Origin: Plesiomonas shigelloides | GTDB lineage: Bacteria > Pseudomonadota > Gammaproteobacteria > Enterobacterales > CAMTGL01 | Length of the DNA: 64,000 nucleotides | Direction: 5' to 3' | Assembly: GCF_900087055.1 (NCBI RefSeq) | Contig: NZ_LT575468.1 | Span: 1,922,001-1,986,000, forward strand | Shown: piece by piece, positions 27,758-36,200 of the stretch | Layout: every line of letters begins with the position of its first letter | How positions within the stretch are numbered: the stretch's first letter is position 1 | Translations under genes and position numbers: made by a program | Notes under the pieces: model-generated | Told to the model about the DNA's origin: nothing | Database searches by the model: none | The model's input: only the letters and a program-made list of their open reading frames with translations

Positions 27758-28903
27758 CTAACTGCTTTCGGAGAAATTCACTAGCTGACAGGCTAAATCT
27801 TCTGTCTCAGCGAGTAAATCTGCCCATTCAATCGCGTTTTTTTTCAACAACTCACGCTGAATGAACAGTGAATTCCAGTCTGAGGCGCTGATTTTACCCT
27901 GATTATAGCCACGGCTAAAGCGGCGCATCAGGTCAGCACTGGCCTCATCCCAGCGCGCCAGGTAGCGTTCTAAAAACGCATCCAGCTTTTCCATGTGAGC
28001 CTCTTCTTCTTGTGGGTAGATATGCCAAATCACTGGCACCGCAGCCCACTGCGCGCGGACAAACGAGTCTTCCCCACGAATGAAGTTAAAATCGCAGCTC
28101 CACAGCAAGCGATCAAAGCCACGCTGATCGGTAAACGGCAAGACCTGCAATGACAGATTACCGCGCTGCCAACAATCACCGGCTTTAGGCGGCACTTGGC
28201 TATAACGTGCAGCGATGTAATCAAGCGTGCGCCCTTGCGGCACCCACAAGCGAATTGGGTCTGGCGATTGCTCCCACGCCTCAAGTAGCGTAAAGAGCGC
28301 TGGATTTTCATAGGTAAACAGACTGATCCAGATCTCTTGCTGACGCTGACCGGCAGGAATACCAAACTCGGCCCAGTAAGCACTCTCTTCAGCACTGCCA
28401 CGCCACTGATCACGCGCGGCAAATAGCCCCTGCTCACGCAGCAAGCCACCGGTTGCCGGTGTAAAGCCAGGGAAGAAAAAGTATTTAGTCAGCCCGTCTG
28501 GCTGCCATGATGGCAAGCGATGACAGCCTTCCACCCACTCTTCCGCACTCAGGTATTCCAGATTCAGCCACAGCGGTGCCGGTGACAGAGCTTTCATTTG
28601 CTGCCGAAACTCTGGCGGCAATTCACAAGCAAATGCTTCGATCACCCGATGCGCTGGCGTGACTTGCGCGGTAAACGGCGTATCCCAGCGACAAATGTGT
28701 ACACCGTCATACATTTGGGATGTGAGCGTTGCATCCAACCCCGGGCAGATCCGCGCAGTAGACTGTAAATCATCCACCCACAGCCGCACCTGCTGCTGAT
28801 AGTCATGGGCCAGCTGGCGGGCCAGACGCAGGGTTACCCCGATATCACCGAAGTTATCGACCACGGTGCAAAAGATATCCCAGTCATAACGTGTTGCTGT
28901 CAT
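27758..28903 (-). CDS. earP: EF-P arginine rhamnosyltransferase EarP
   Basis: A 381-residue inverting glycosyltransferase (DUF2331, GT-B fold) that transfers rhamnose to Arg32 of EF-P. The start at 28903 (MTATRYDWDIFC) is preferred over 28969 because AAGGA lies ten bases upstream. The N-terminal VVDNFGDIGVTLRLARQLA contains the conserved Asp residues, and FNFIRGEDSFVRAQWAA near residue 275 contains the Glu-Asp pair that binds dTDP-rhamnose. It is parallel to efp with a 44-base gap, suggesting an operon. The rhamnose pathway genes are not in the window. Confidence 0.95.
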   Translation of the reverse strand: MTATRYDWDIFCTVVDNFGDIGVTLRLARQLAHDYQQQVRLWVDDLQSTARICPGLDATLTSQMYDGVHICRWDTPFTAQVTPAHRVIEAFACELPPEFRQQMKALSPAPLWLNLEYLSAEEWVEGCHRLPSWQPDGLTKYFFFPGFTPATGGLLREQGLFAARDQWRGSAEESAYWAEFGIPAGQRQQEIWISLFTYENPALFTLLEAWEQSPDPIRLWVPQGRTLDYIAARYSQVPPKAGDCWQRGNLSLQVLPFTDQRGFDRLLWSCDFNFIRGEDSFVRAQWAAVPVIWHIYPQEEEAHMEKLDAFLERYLARWDEASADLMRRFSRGYNQGKISASDWNSLFIQRELLKKNAIEWADLLAETEDLACQLVNFSESS

Positions 28904-29136
28904 GGTTTGGTCCTTTATCAAGAAGGCGCTAGTGTACGGGATTTTTCTCTGCCGACGTAATATCTGCACAGTTAAAGTAGGCGCTTAAAGCCATTTTTGT
29001 GCTGTTTTGCCCACCGATAACGGTGCAAAGAGACCATTTTGATAGGATTTTTTGCCCTTTCGGTTGCTCAAAAGCCGTTCAGGATGTAGTCTGCGCGCTG
29101 ATTTATTTTCCATTCTTTTCTTTCAGGTACACTGCC

Positions 29137-30732
29137 TTGCTTTCCACCGCCAATATCACAATGCAATTCGGCGATAAGCCGTTGTTTGAAAATATCTCTG
29201 TTAAATTCGGAGAAGGTAACCGTTACGGTCTGATTGGAGCCAACGGTTGCGGTAAATCCACATTCATGAAAATTTTAAGCGGCGAGCTCGAGCAGACCGC
29301 CGGTAACGTGAGTCTGGACGTTAATGAGCGGATGGCAAAGCTGGGTCAGGATCAGTTTGCCTACGAAGAGTACACCGTCATCGATACGGTGATCATGGGC
29401 CACAAAGAGCTGTGGACCATCAAGCAAGAGCGTGACCGCATCTATAGCTTGCCGGAAATGAGCGAAGAAGACGGCATGAAAGTGGCCGATCTGGAAGTGC
29501 AATTTGCCGAGATGGATGGCTACTCCGCAGAAGCGCGCGCCGGTGAACTGCTGCTGGGCGTGGGCATTCCATTGGAGCAGCATTTCGGTCTAATGAGTGC
29601 GGTTGCTCCGGGCTGGAAACTGCGAGTGTTGCTAGCACAGGTACTGTTTGCCGAGCCAGACATCATGCTGCTCGACGAACCAACCAACAACTTGGATATT
29701 AACACCATACGCTGGTTGGAAGACGTGCTGAATCAGCGTAACTGCACCATGATCATCATTTCGCACGACCGTCACTTCCTGAACAGTGTCTGCACCCATA
29801 TGGCCGATTTGGACTACGGTGAGCTGCGTCTGTACCCAGGTAACTACGACGAGTACATGATGGCCGCGACCCAAGCCCGTGAGCGTCTGCTGGCCGATAA
29901 TGCCAAGAAGAAAGCACAACTGGCCGAACTGCAATCGTTCGTCAGCCGCTTCTCGGCTAACGCGTCTAAGGCGAAACAAGCCACCTCGCGTGCTCGTCAG
30001 ATGGACAAGATCAAGCTGGAAGAAGTTAAAGCTTCTAGCCGTCAGAACCCGTTCATCCGTTTCGATCAGGAAAAACCGCTGTTCCGTAACGCGCTGGAAA
30101 TTGAAAATCTGGCCCAAGGTTACGATGAGCTGCTGTTCTCCAAGCTGAACCTGATGGTTGAAGTCGGCGAGCGCGTGGCGATTATCGGTCAGAACGGTAT
30201 CGGTAAATCAACCCTGCTGCACACGTTGGTCGGCAACATGGCGCCAAAACAAGGCATCATCAAGTGGTCCGAAAACGCCAACATCGGTTACTACGCACAA
30301 GATCATGCCGATGAGTTTGACTGCGATCTGAACCTGTATGACTGGCTGGATCAGTGGAAGAAGCCGGGCGATGACGAGCAAGTGGTGCGTGGCATGCTGG
30401 GCCGGATGCTGTTCTCACAAAACGATATCCTGAAATCTGTCCGCGTGATTTCCGGTGGTGAGCAAGGCCGGATGCTGTTTGCCAAGCTGATGCTGCAAAA
30501 GCCGAACATTCTGGTAATGGATGAGCCGACTAACCACATGGATATGGAATCCATCGAGTCACTCAACCTGGCACTGGAAAACTACAAAGGCACCCTGTTC
30601 TTCGTCAGCCACGACCGTCAGTTTGTATCCTCACTGGCCACCCGTATTATCGAGCTGACCGCTGAAAGCATCGTTGACTTCAACGGTACTTACGATGAGT
30701 ACCTGCGCCGTCAGGGCATTGAAAGCGCGTAA
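29137..30732 (+). CDS. ybiT: ABC-F family ATPase YbiT
   Basis: A 531-residue soluble ABC-F protein with two ATPase domains and no membrane segments, presumed to act on ribosomes. Walker A motifs are GANGCGKS and GQNGIGKS; Walker B motifs are [10 protein letters not shown] and [10 protein letters not shown]. The second domain has the ISGGEQGRM signature, while the first has the altered APGWKLRV form typical of YbiT. I place the start at a TTG at 29137 ([11 protein letters not shown]), ten bases after CAGG, since YbiT begins there; an ATG at 28999 would add 46 atypical residues. Confidence 0.93.
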   Translation: MLSTANITMQFGDKPLFENISVKFGEGNRYGLIGANGCGKSTFMKILSGELEQTAGNVSLDVNERMAKLGQDQFAYEEYTVIDTVIMGHKELWTIKQERDRIYSLPEMSEEDGMKVADLEVQFAEMDGYSAEARAGELLLGVGIPLEQHFGLMSAVAPGWKLRVLLAQVLFAEPDIMLLDEPTNNLDINTIRWLEDVLNQRNCTMIIISHDRHFLNSVCTHMADLDYGELRLYPGNYDEYMMAATQARERLLADNAKKKAQLAELQSFVSRFSANASKAKQATSRARQMDKIKLEEVKASSRQNPFIRFDQEKPLFRNALEIENLAQGYDELLFSKLNLMVEVGERVAIIGQNGIGKSTLLHTLVGNMAPKQGIIKWSENANIGYYAQDHADEFDCDLNLYDWLDQWKKPGDDEQVVRGMLGRMLFSQNDILKSVRVISGGEQGRMLFAKLMLQKPNILVMDEPTNHMDMESIESLNLALENYKGTLFFVSHDRQFVSSLATRIIELTAESIVDFNGTYDEYLRRQGIESA

Positions 30733-30771
30733 TCGCAAACAAGACACAGCTGATTAGTCTGTAGATGAAAG

Positions 30772-30799
30772 AAACCGCTTCCTCTGGAGGCGGTTTTTA
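30772..30799. terminator. Terminator after ybiT
   Basis: The stem AAACCGCTTCC/GGAGGCGGTTT with a three-base loop and a T-tract abuts the convergent lapD-like gene's stop. Confidence 0.9.
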
Positions 30800-32824
30800 T
30801 TTATGCCCATGGTTTTCATCATTCACCATCGGCTGTACACCAAACCCTTGAAAGCCATTTACCCCCAGCGACATCAGATACTGACGCTGCGCATCATTTT
30901 CAATACGCGTCGCGATCACCCACTCCGAACGCTGGCGAACTAAACGGCACAATGCCGAAATCACTTTGCTGACCGGCGCTTCTTCTGCCGTATGGCTATA
31001 GCCATAATCCAATTTCACATATTCAGGCGCAAAACGTGCCAGATATTCTGTGCCAGCATTGCTGCGTCCGACTTGATCCAATCCCCACCGCCAACCAATA
31101 GCCTCTAAGATGCGTATCAAATGTGCTGCCGCAACTGGCATTGCGAGCATTCCTGACTCAGCAATCTCCAACATCACTCCGTGTAACCCGTGCGGCGTCT
31201 GCTGTGCCGCAAGATGTTGGATCCCATTGATAAAATCGGCACTCTGCAAACTGATATTGCTGATATTTACCGCAACCGGCGTCTCATACTGTTGTTGGAT
31301 AATGTGGCGTAATACGGCCAAATCGATGGCTGCGCCTAATCCAAGTGCTTCAGCCATCGGTAGCCAATCTGCGGCGCTAACCCATTGCCCTGCAAGTTTT
31401 AGCCGGACAAACGCCTCTTGATGTAACACCACGCCTGTTTCACTTAGCACCGGCTGTAACACCACATGTAGCGCGGCAGGATCAGCCAATGCGGCTAAAA
31501 TAGCCGGTCGCCATGCCTGCTTACCTTGTAATACGGGCTCATAATCTCCGGTGTATAAGTAAAACGGCGGCATTTCTCTACGAGCGCGGTGCAATGCCAT
31601 ATCAGCCGTCGCTAAGAGACTGTTGGCGGTGATATGCCCGTTGCTGATAGCAGCGCCCAGATAAACAGGGATTTGCGCGTCCAAATCGCTCGATACAATG
31701 TGCTGTTTCAGCACCGCTAAAAGTTTAAGACCGATACTTTTCGATGGCTGCGCTTCCATCTCTAACTCCAACCCCGGACACCAGAGCGCTAACTCCGTTA
31801 AGCGGGTGCGCGCCAATAGCGCGTGTGGATAGGCAGAAAAAACATCGCGCACGGCCCCAGCCAAACGGCGAGCCAACTGATCGGCAACGTGGGGATCCGT
31901 TAACTGATAGCTACGCCCCAATACTGCCAGCTCCAATAAAAACAGCGTTCCGGGCACATTTTCTGCTGCGGCCACATCAATCTGCTGGCGAAACCAGCGT
32001 CGGTTTGCCAATCCCGTGGTTACATCCTGATAGGCTTCACGATGTAGTGCCGCCACGGTATCGCTTTGCGCTTGAAACGCTTGGCCAATCTCCCTTTCCA
32101 TCAAGTTAAAAGCACGGGTCAATGCTCGCAGTTCCGATTCAGCGGGGAGCAGGAGCGGATCGGCGGAAAAATGGCGATGAGCGACCTGCTCCGCTCGCGC
32201 TTCTAATGCCGCCAAAGGGCGCAGGCGACGACGTAAAAGCGCAGCTTGCAGTGCCAGTGCGATAATGAATATCCCCGCAATCACCGGGAATACATGGAGA
32301 CTCAACCGCCAGAACGTGTGATATGACGGGATAGCCGCGCTTTGTAACGTCAAGTACCCATCGGGTAACCCAGCGGTACTCAGCCTCTGCTGTATCAGCT
32401 GTGGTTCAAATAAAGGCAAACGCAATAACCAGCGCGGAATCGGGTGTTCCCGAGTATTTGCCGCTTTTGAGGCCGGAGGCAGCATTACAATTATGGGAGA
32501 GCTGTTATCAAGATGCAGCTGTACTGCCGCATACCGCCCCTCGGCCAAAACGCGGCGCATAATGGTTTCAACGCCCATCAGATCGTAGCGTAATAGATAC
32601 GGGCGCAAGGTGTCTTCCAATCGCAGCGCATCAACAGCCATGATGCTACGCTGCTGTTCTATGACGGTGGTGCGGATCACAGCTAACATTAATCCGCACA
32701 GCACTACGCAAAGGAAAAAAATCAGCAACATCTGCTGATGCAGCAAAATTCGCAATAAGGAGTGTCCAGCCGTAGGCTCTTCACTGAACAGGTGTTGCGG
32801 CGCAGTCACCTTTGCTTCGGCCAT
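30797..32824 (-). CDS. LapD-like c-di-GMP receptor with degenerate GGDEF and EAL domains
   Basis: A 675-residue membrane protein from the ATG at 32824; an ATG at 32851 is also possible and neither has a strong ribosome site. Order: membrane helix (LLIFFLCVVLCGLMLAVI), periplasmic sensor of about 110 residues resembling LapD_MoxY_N, second helix (VFPVIAGIFIIALALQAALL), HAMP, GGDEF-like domain and EAL-like domain. The GGDEF signature is replaced by LARTRLTELALW. The EAL domain has EAFVRL and LDQVGRSN where active enzymes have EAL/EVL and DDFGTG, so both activities are probably lost. LapD proteins sense c-di-GMP and sequester the LapG protease; no lapG is nearby. Confidence 0.85.
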   Translation of the reverse strand: MAEAKVTAPQHLFSEEPTAGHSLLRILLHQQMLLIFFLCVVLCGLMLAVIRTTVIEQQRSIMAVDALRLEDTLRPYLLRYDLMGVETIMRRVLAEGRYAAVQLHLDNSSPIIVMLPPASKAANTREHPIPRWLLRLPLFEPQLIQQRLSTAGLPDGYLTLQSAAIPSYHTFWRLSLHVFPVIAGIFIIALALQAALLRRRLRPLAALEARAEQVAHRHFSADPLLLPAESELRALTRAFNLMEREIGQAFQAQSDTVAALHREAYQDVTTGLANRRWFRQQIDVAAAENVPGTLFLLELAVLGRSYQLTDPHVADQLARRLAGAVRDVFSAYPHALLARTRLTELALWCPGLELEMEAQPSKSIGLKLLAVLKQHIVSSDLDAQIPVYLGAAISNGHITANSLLATADMALHRARREMPPFYLYTGDYEPVLQGKQAWRPAILAALADPAALHVVLQPVLSETGVVLHQEAFVRLKLAGQWVSAADWLPMAEALGLGAAIDLAVLRHIIQQQYETPVAVNISNISLQSADFINGIQHLAAQQTPHGLHGVMLEIAESGMLAMPVAAAHLIRILEAIGWRWGLDQVGRSNAGTEYLARFAPEYVKLDYGYSHTAEEAPVSKVISALCRLVRQRSEWVIATRIENDAQRQYLMSLGVNGFQGFGVQPMVNDENHGHK

Positions 32825-33011
32825 AAATAATCGCCATCCGTTATTATGCATCCATGCTAATCGCGAATATGAAGAGTACTTACCTTCATAATTGCTGTGC
32901 GTTTTTCGCTATTCAGAGAAACGTTGTTTTAGTCTCTTTGAGTATTAATCCTGTTGGTTAAAGCCTCAAGCAAGAAGCGCATAACAGATGTCAGAAAAAT
33001 TACGGATAATA

Positions 33012-33039
33012 AAAAGCCCACAATCTGCTGTGGGCTTTT
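33012..33039 (-). terminator. Terminator after yaeQ
   Basis: AAAAGCCCACA/TGTGGGCTTTT with a six-base loop, followed on the minus strand by a T-run, ends yaeQ. The rest of 32825-33148 holds no gene. Confidence 0.88.
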
Positions 33040-33148
33040 AAGCAAAAATCAATGTGCACTAGGTCTGATGGCGGTGCGCCATCACGGCGTGATGTTATCG
33101 TGCTTACCTCATACCGGATACTGACTTAATATCACGCCAAGATTTCCA

Positions 33149-33685
33149 TTACTGCCAAATTTCAGGCTGAATTTCTGCGTTATGTACTGCATCCGACAAC
33201 CAAACTAGGCCATCTTGCAATGTGGCTTGCAGGTTCATAGTGCGGTTAACCAATTGGGTTAAACGGCTGACTTGCTCATCGGAAATGAAAAAGACGCGTA
33301 CATTAGAATATTGACGGATTTTATTGCTGTTTTGCTCCCACCACACTTTGGCAGCGCGATCACCGTATGCGTATAGCACCACCTGCTCAGATTGATGCGA
33401 GGCTTTTTTCAACCGCTTTTCATCCGGCACGCCGACGTCAATCCACAGGTCGATTCCATCATGATAGTTTTTGAGCCAAATTTCCGGTTCATCATCGGCG
33501 CACAAACCTTTGGTGAACACCAAACGCTCATTGGCATGACGAACCCATGCCAGTAGACGAACCATCATGCGTTGTTCGGTTTCGGAAGGATGTTGTGCCA
33601 GCACCAAATCGGCACTCTGATAATAATGCCGATCCATATCAGCGATATTGATGTTTGCTTTATAGACTGTTGCTTTAAGTGCCAT
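33149..33685 (-). CDS. yaeQ: YaeQ family protein
   Basis: A 178-residue member of the YaeQ family (PD-(D/E)xK-like fold, function unsettled). The start at 33685 (MALKATVYKANINIADMDRHYY) has GGAAG at seven bases; an ATG at 33712 lacks one. Conserved blocks are LVLAQHPSETEQRMMVRLLAW, DEPEIWLKNYHDGIDLWIDVG and VVLYAYGDRAAKVWWEQN. The length fits E. coli YaeQ. It marks the last clearly chromosomal gene before the accessory region. Confidence 0.93.
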   Translation of the reverse strand: MALKATVYKANINIADMDRHYYQSADLVLAQHPSETEQRMMVRLLAWVRHANERLVFTKGLCADDEPEIWLKNYHDGIDLWIDVGVPDEKRLKKASHQSEQVVLYAYGDRAAKVWWEQNSNKIRQYSNVRVFFISDEQVSRLTQLVNRTMNLQATLQDGLVWLSDAVHNAEIQPEIWQ

Positions 33686-34216
33686 AAACGACTTCCGAAA
33701 TCTCACATACATACAGCATAACAGAGAAATGAGACATTTAAAATCAAATAGTTACTAAGATTTGGCTCAAAAAACGAGCCGCAAAAATAGAAAAAACACA
33801 TTTCACAGCTCACTATTTTTCAATGAGTTAAGTTGAATAGTGATGCGCTCCAAACACATTTAGCTCCATAATTCCCCTCATCCACAGGATAGTGAAACAT
33901 GACATATATCTCACTATTCACACCTTTGATTAGCAAATACTAGACAGTCAATCTGCAGCCTTCATATCATTTCATGCCTGAAAGACGAAACATCATCTTA
34001 TATCTTAGTTATCATATTGTTTTTATTTTAAAAATAACTAATGAATTTCCATTAGCGCAAGCAGTTGGGCGACAGGTAGTGGTCATGGCAAACATCGTCT
34101 GGCAACAAGTAGCCACTCAAAGCCTAGTCGAGGGCGAAGATACTTAAAAAGGTTTGGAGGTCCCCTCTTTATTGATGGCACCATTCAATCGATCGTTACT
34201 TAATTTGGATTAAAGA
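33686..34216. other. Intergenic stretch at the edge of the accessory region
   Basis: About 530 AT-rich bases with no convincing gene. A hairpin GGCTC-N7-GAGCC lies near 33763-33780. A stopless frame about 34037-34147 ending in NIVWQQVATQSLVEGEDT could be a gene remnant, but it has no proper start. No tRNA or attachment-like repeat was found. Confidence 0.4.
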
Positions 34217-35530
34217 ATGACTGCGGAAATAGCTATTTACAACAAATCTTCGGTTGCACTGGCGGCGGATTCGGCCGTGACGATACAAGGCGGTAGCACT
34301 TACAAGATCTACAACGGAGCAGAAAAGCTATTTGCACTATCGAAAGCACATCCAGTGGGTGTAATGGTGTACGGTTCAGGTTCGTTATGTGGAGTCCCTT
34401 GGGAATTGATCATTAAACAGTTCAGGAAAAAGCATGGCTCAACCCAAAGAGACACATTGGAACAATACGCGCAAGCATTCTGGGCTTTTCTTGTAGCAGA
34501 ACAGCATCTAATCCCTCCAGAGATGAAGGAGAATAGCTTATGCCATTTCTACGAGCAGGTTTTTCGCAATGAAATTTTTTCCAAAATTGAGGACCTCGCA
34601 TTTGGCTTTATTCAGTCAAACCAAAGACATCCAACCATTGAAGAAACGTATAATCTCCTCAGAGAGCATTGCGTAGATCTGACAAACATGCTTCGCAACG
34701 TTGAGTTTTACGAGAACCTTACAGAGCAAGACTTACAAGATGCACTTCCATTTGCATCAGAGGTTGCCTCACACTTATGTGAGAAAAACCTCCCTTCAGA
34801 GGAGTCTCAAATACCAGAAGCATTGATAAATGCTGTTGCATCAGTGTTCGTCAATGCTTCGTGTAAAAAAATCGAGATTGGTGCAAATACAGGAATAGTT
34901 TTTGCTGGTTTCGGAGATCAAGAGTATTTTCCTGTAGTTTTAGCCTTCAATTTGCTAGGGTTTATTAATGGTAAACTAAGGCTTTCTCCTAACTCTAAGA
35001 AAAGTGCGCCTGCCGGCGCAAGTGGGCTTATAGCCTATGCTCAGGAGGAAGAAGTTGATAGCTTTGTGTCTGGCATCAGCAAAAACATCAAAAACAAGGT
35101 TATCATTGATAGTAAACTGCTGCTGCAGAATGTTCTTGACAGAGCTTCTGAGAACGTAGAAAAGTTGGACATCGATGAGCAATCCAAGCAAGCATTTAAG
35201 GGTGAACTTATTGACACTGCCACACAAATGTACGATCAATTCAATCAAAATCTTCAAAAACACATCCAAACCTGCTATATAGATAAGGTAGTCGATATGG
35301 TTGCATTCTTGCCTAAGCAGGACTTGGCGGAGATGGCAGAGTCTCTGGTTAATCTAACGGCCTTTAAGCGAAAGGTCTCTAATGATAGTGAGACTGTAGG
35401 TGGGCCTGTCGACGTAGCGATTATCTCCAAAGGAGACGGTTTCATCTGGGTTAAACGCAAGCACTACTTTAAAAAAGATTTGAACCAACACTACTTTGAC
35501 AATCAGGCGAATGGAGCGTACCAATCATGA
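34217..35530 (+). CDS. Proteasome/HslV-like Ntn-hydrolase candidate
   Basis: A 437-residue protein I do not recognise as a named family. The N-terminus MTAEIAIYNKSSVALAADSA lines up with HslV and proteasome beta subunits: removal of Met would expose Thr1, Asp falls at mature position 17, and a Lys at mature position 36 (AEKLFAL) lies three residues from the usual Lys33. VGVMVYGSGS then matches the IAGFAG strand. IVFAGFGDQEYFP later resembles the second core strand. The protein is twice the length of HslV, with a long helical insert. The stop overlaps a 55-residue gene (ATGA). Catalysis is predicted, not shown. The AT-rich sequence differs from flanking genes and suggests transfer. Confidence 0.75.
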   Translation: MTAEIAIYNKSSVALAADSAVTIQGGSTYKIYNGAEKLFALSKAHPVGVMVYGSGSLCGVPWELIIKQFRKKHGSTQRDTLEQYAQAFWAFLVAEQHLIPPEMKENSLCHFYEQVFRNEIFSKIEDLAFGFIQSNQRHPTIEETYNLLREHCVDLTNMLRNVEFYENLTEQDLQDALPFASEVASHLCEKNLPSEESQIPEALINAVASVFVNASCKKIEIGANTGIVFAGFGDQEYFPVVLAFNLLGFINGKLRLSPNSKKSAPAGASGLIAYAQEEEVDSFVSGISKNIKNKVIIDSKLLLQNVLDRASENVEKLDIDEQSKQAFKGELIDTATQMYDQFNQNLQKHIQTCYIDKVVDMVAFLPKQDLAEMAESLVNLTAFKRKVSNDSETVGGPVDVAIISKGDGFIWVKRKHYFKKDLNQHYFDNQANGAYQS

Positions 35531-35694
35531 CTCAAAAGCATCTTCACGAAAAAATGGAATTGCGTGAGTGGCGTCGTCTCTTCAATCCGCAGAAGCTAAA
35601 CGAGGAAACCAGCCACAACGGTAGTATCGCTCAGAAAGCAAAGGCGCTGACCGAAAGAAATAATAAAAAAGAGCCTATGTTCTCTCTGGCATAA
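35527..35694 (+). CDS. 55-residue basic protein coupled to the Ntn-hydrolase-like gene
   Basis: An ATGA overlap with the preceding stop opens a 55-codon frame (MTQKHLHEKMELREWRRLF...). The product is lysine and arginine rich, with an N-terminal predicted helix and a low-complexity C-terminus ending EPMFSLA. No domain is recognised. Coupling and a shared terminator suggest a two-gene functional unit, with this as substrate, adaptor, inhibitor or partner. Its last 20 bases are duplicated in tandem just after the stop. Confidence 0.72.
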   Translation: MTQKHLHEKMELREWRRLFNPQKLNEETSHNGSIAQKAKALTERNNKKEPMFSLA

Positions 35695-35714
35695 CTATGT
35701 TCTCTCTGGCATAA
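35675..35714. repeat. Perfect 20-bp tandem duplication at the gene end
   Basis: CTATGTTCTCTCTGGCATAA occurs twice in direct succession. The first copy is the final codons and stop of the 55-residue gene, the second runs into the terminator. Confidence 0.97.
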
Positions 35715-35740
35715 AAAGACCCGCTATGGCGGGTCTTTTA
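35714..35740 (+). terminator. Terminator of the two-gene unit
   Basis: AAAAGACCCGC/GCGGGTCTTTT with a four-base loop ends the Ntn-hydrolase-like operon. Confidence 0.9.
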
Positions 35741-35748
35741 CACTCGTA

Positions 35749-36016
35749 AACTCAAACTGCTCTGGTGTTGCTTGATGGGATTCAAGTCTACGTAGGCCTA
35801 TAGGCTAGTACAGCAGCGCCATCCCCATCCAATAGAGCTTGGGATTTAAACCGCCTTCCCAGAAACAGCCTTTACAGCCATCTTCTTTGTTTGCCAGTCT
35901 GGCAATGGACTCGTTCAAAGCTCGCATAAACTAAAACGCCCACCGCACCCAGCGGATGATATAGCGGTAAAACGGCGTATCATCCAGACTTACCTCGTAT
36001 ACTTTGGCCTTGGCAT
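35749..36016 (-). pseudogene. Decayed REP-associated tyrosine transposase (RAYT) remnant
   Basis: Minus-strand translation in shifting frames gives three short blocks typical of RAYT (Y1, TnpA-REP) transposases: KVYEVSLDDTPFYRYIIRWV near the start, ESIARLANKEDGCKGCFWEG in the middle, and AYVDLNPI at the end. Stops and frame changes separate them, and the central catalytic region is missing, so only the N-terminal and C-proximal parts remain. An apparent single-base loss follows the start codon. It indicates an old insertion in this accessory segment. Confidence 0.72.
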
Positions 36017-36200
36017 TTTATGCCCCTCACAACTTGCCAAACAGCTAAATAACAGCCTAGACAAGCCATGAGGAAGGCGCTAACAATTGTTAGTGTCTCA
36101 GTTAACTCTCCAGAACTTTGTAGGCAAAGAGTTGTGGATGTCTTCACTCTTTCTTCGTGTAAGGCGGTTATGAGGTTGTTAGGCATTGACCTTACTCACC

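Noticed and set aside
35980-36186. 68-codon minus-strand frame with one hydrophobic segment, just after the Cap4-like gene
   Set aside because: An AAGG lies near its ATG and a membrane helix is possible, but its second half overlaps the transposase remnant out of frame, so it is probably not a gene.
33713-36200. Attachment site or tRNA at the left prophage edge
   Set aside because: I found no tRNA and no convincing direct repeat matching the 62-64 kb side.
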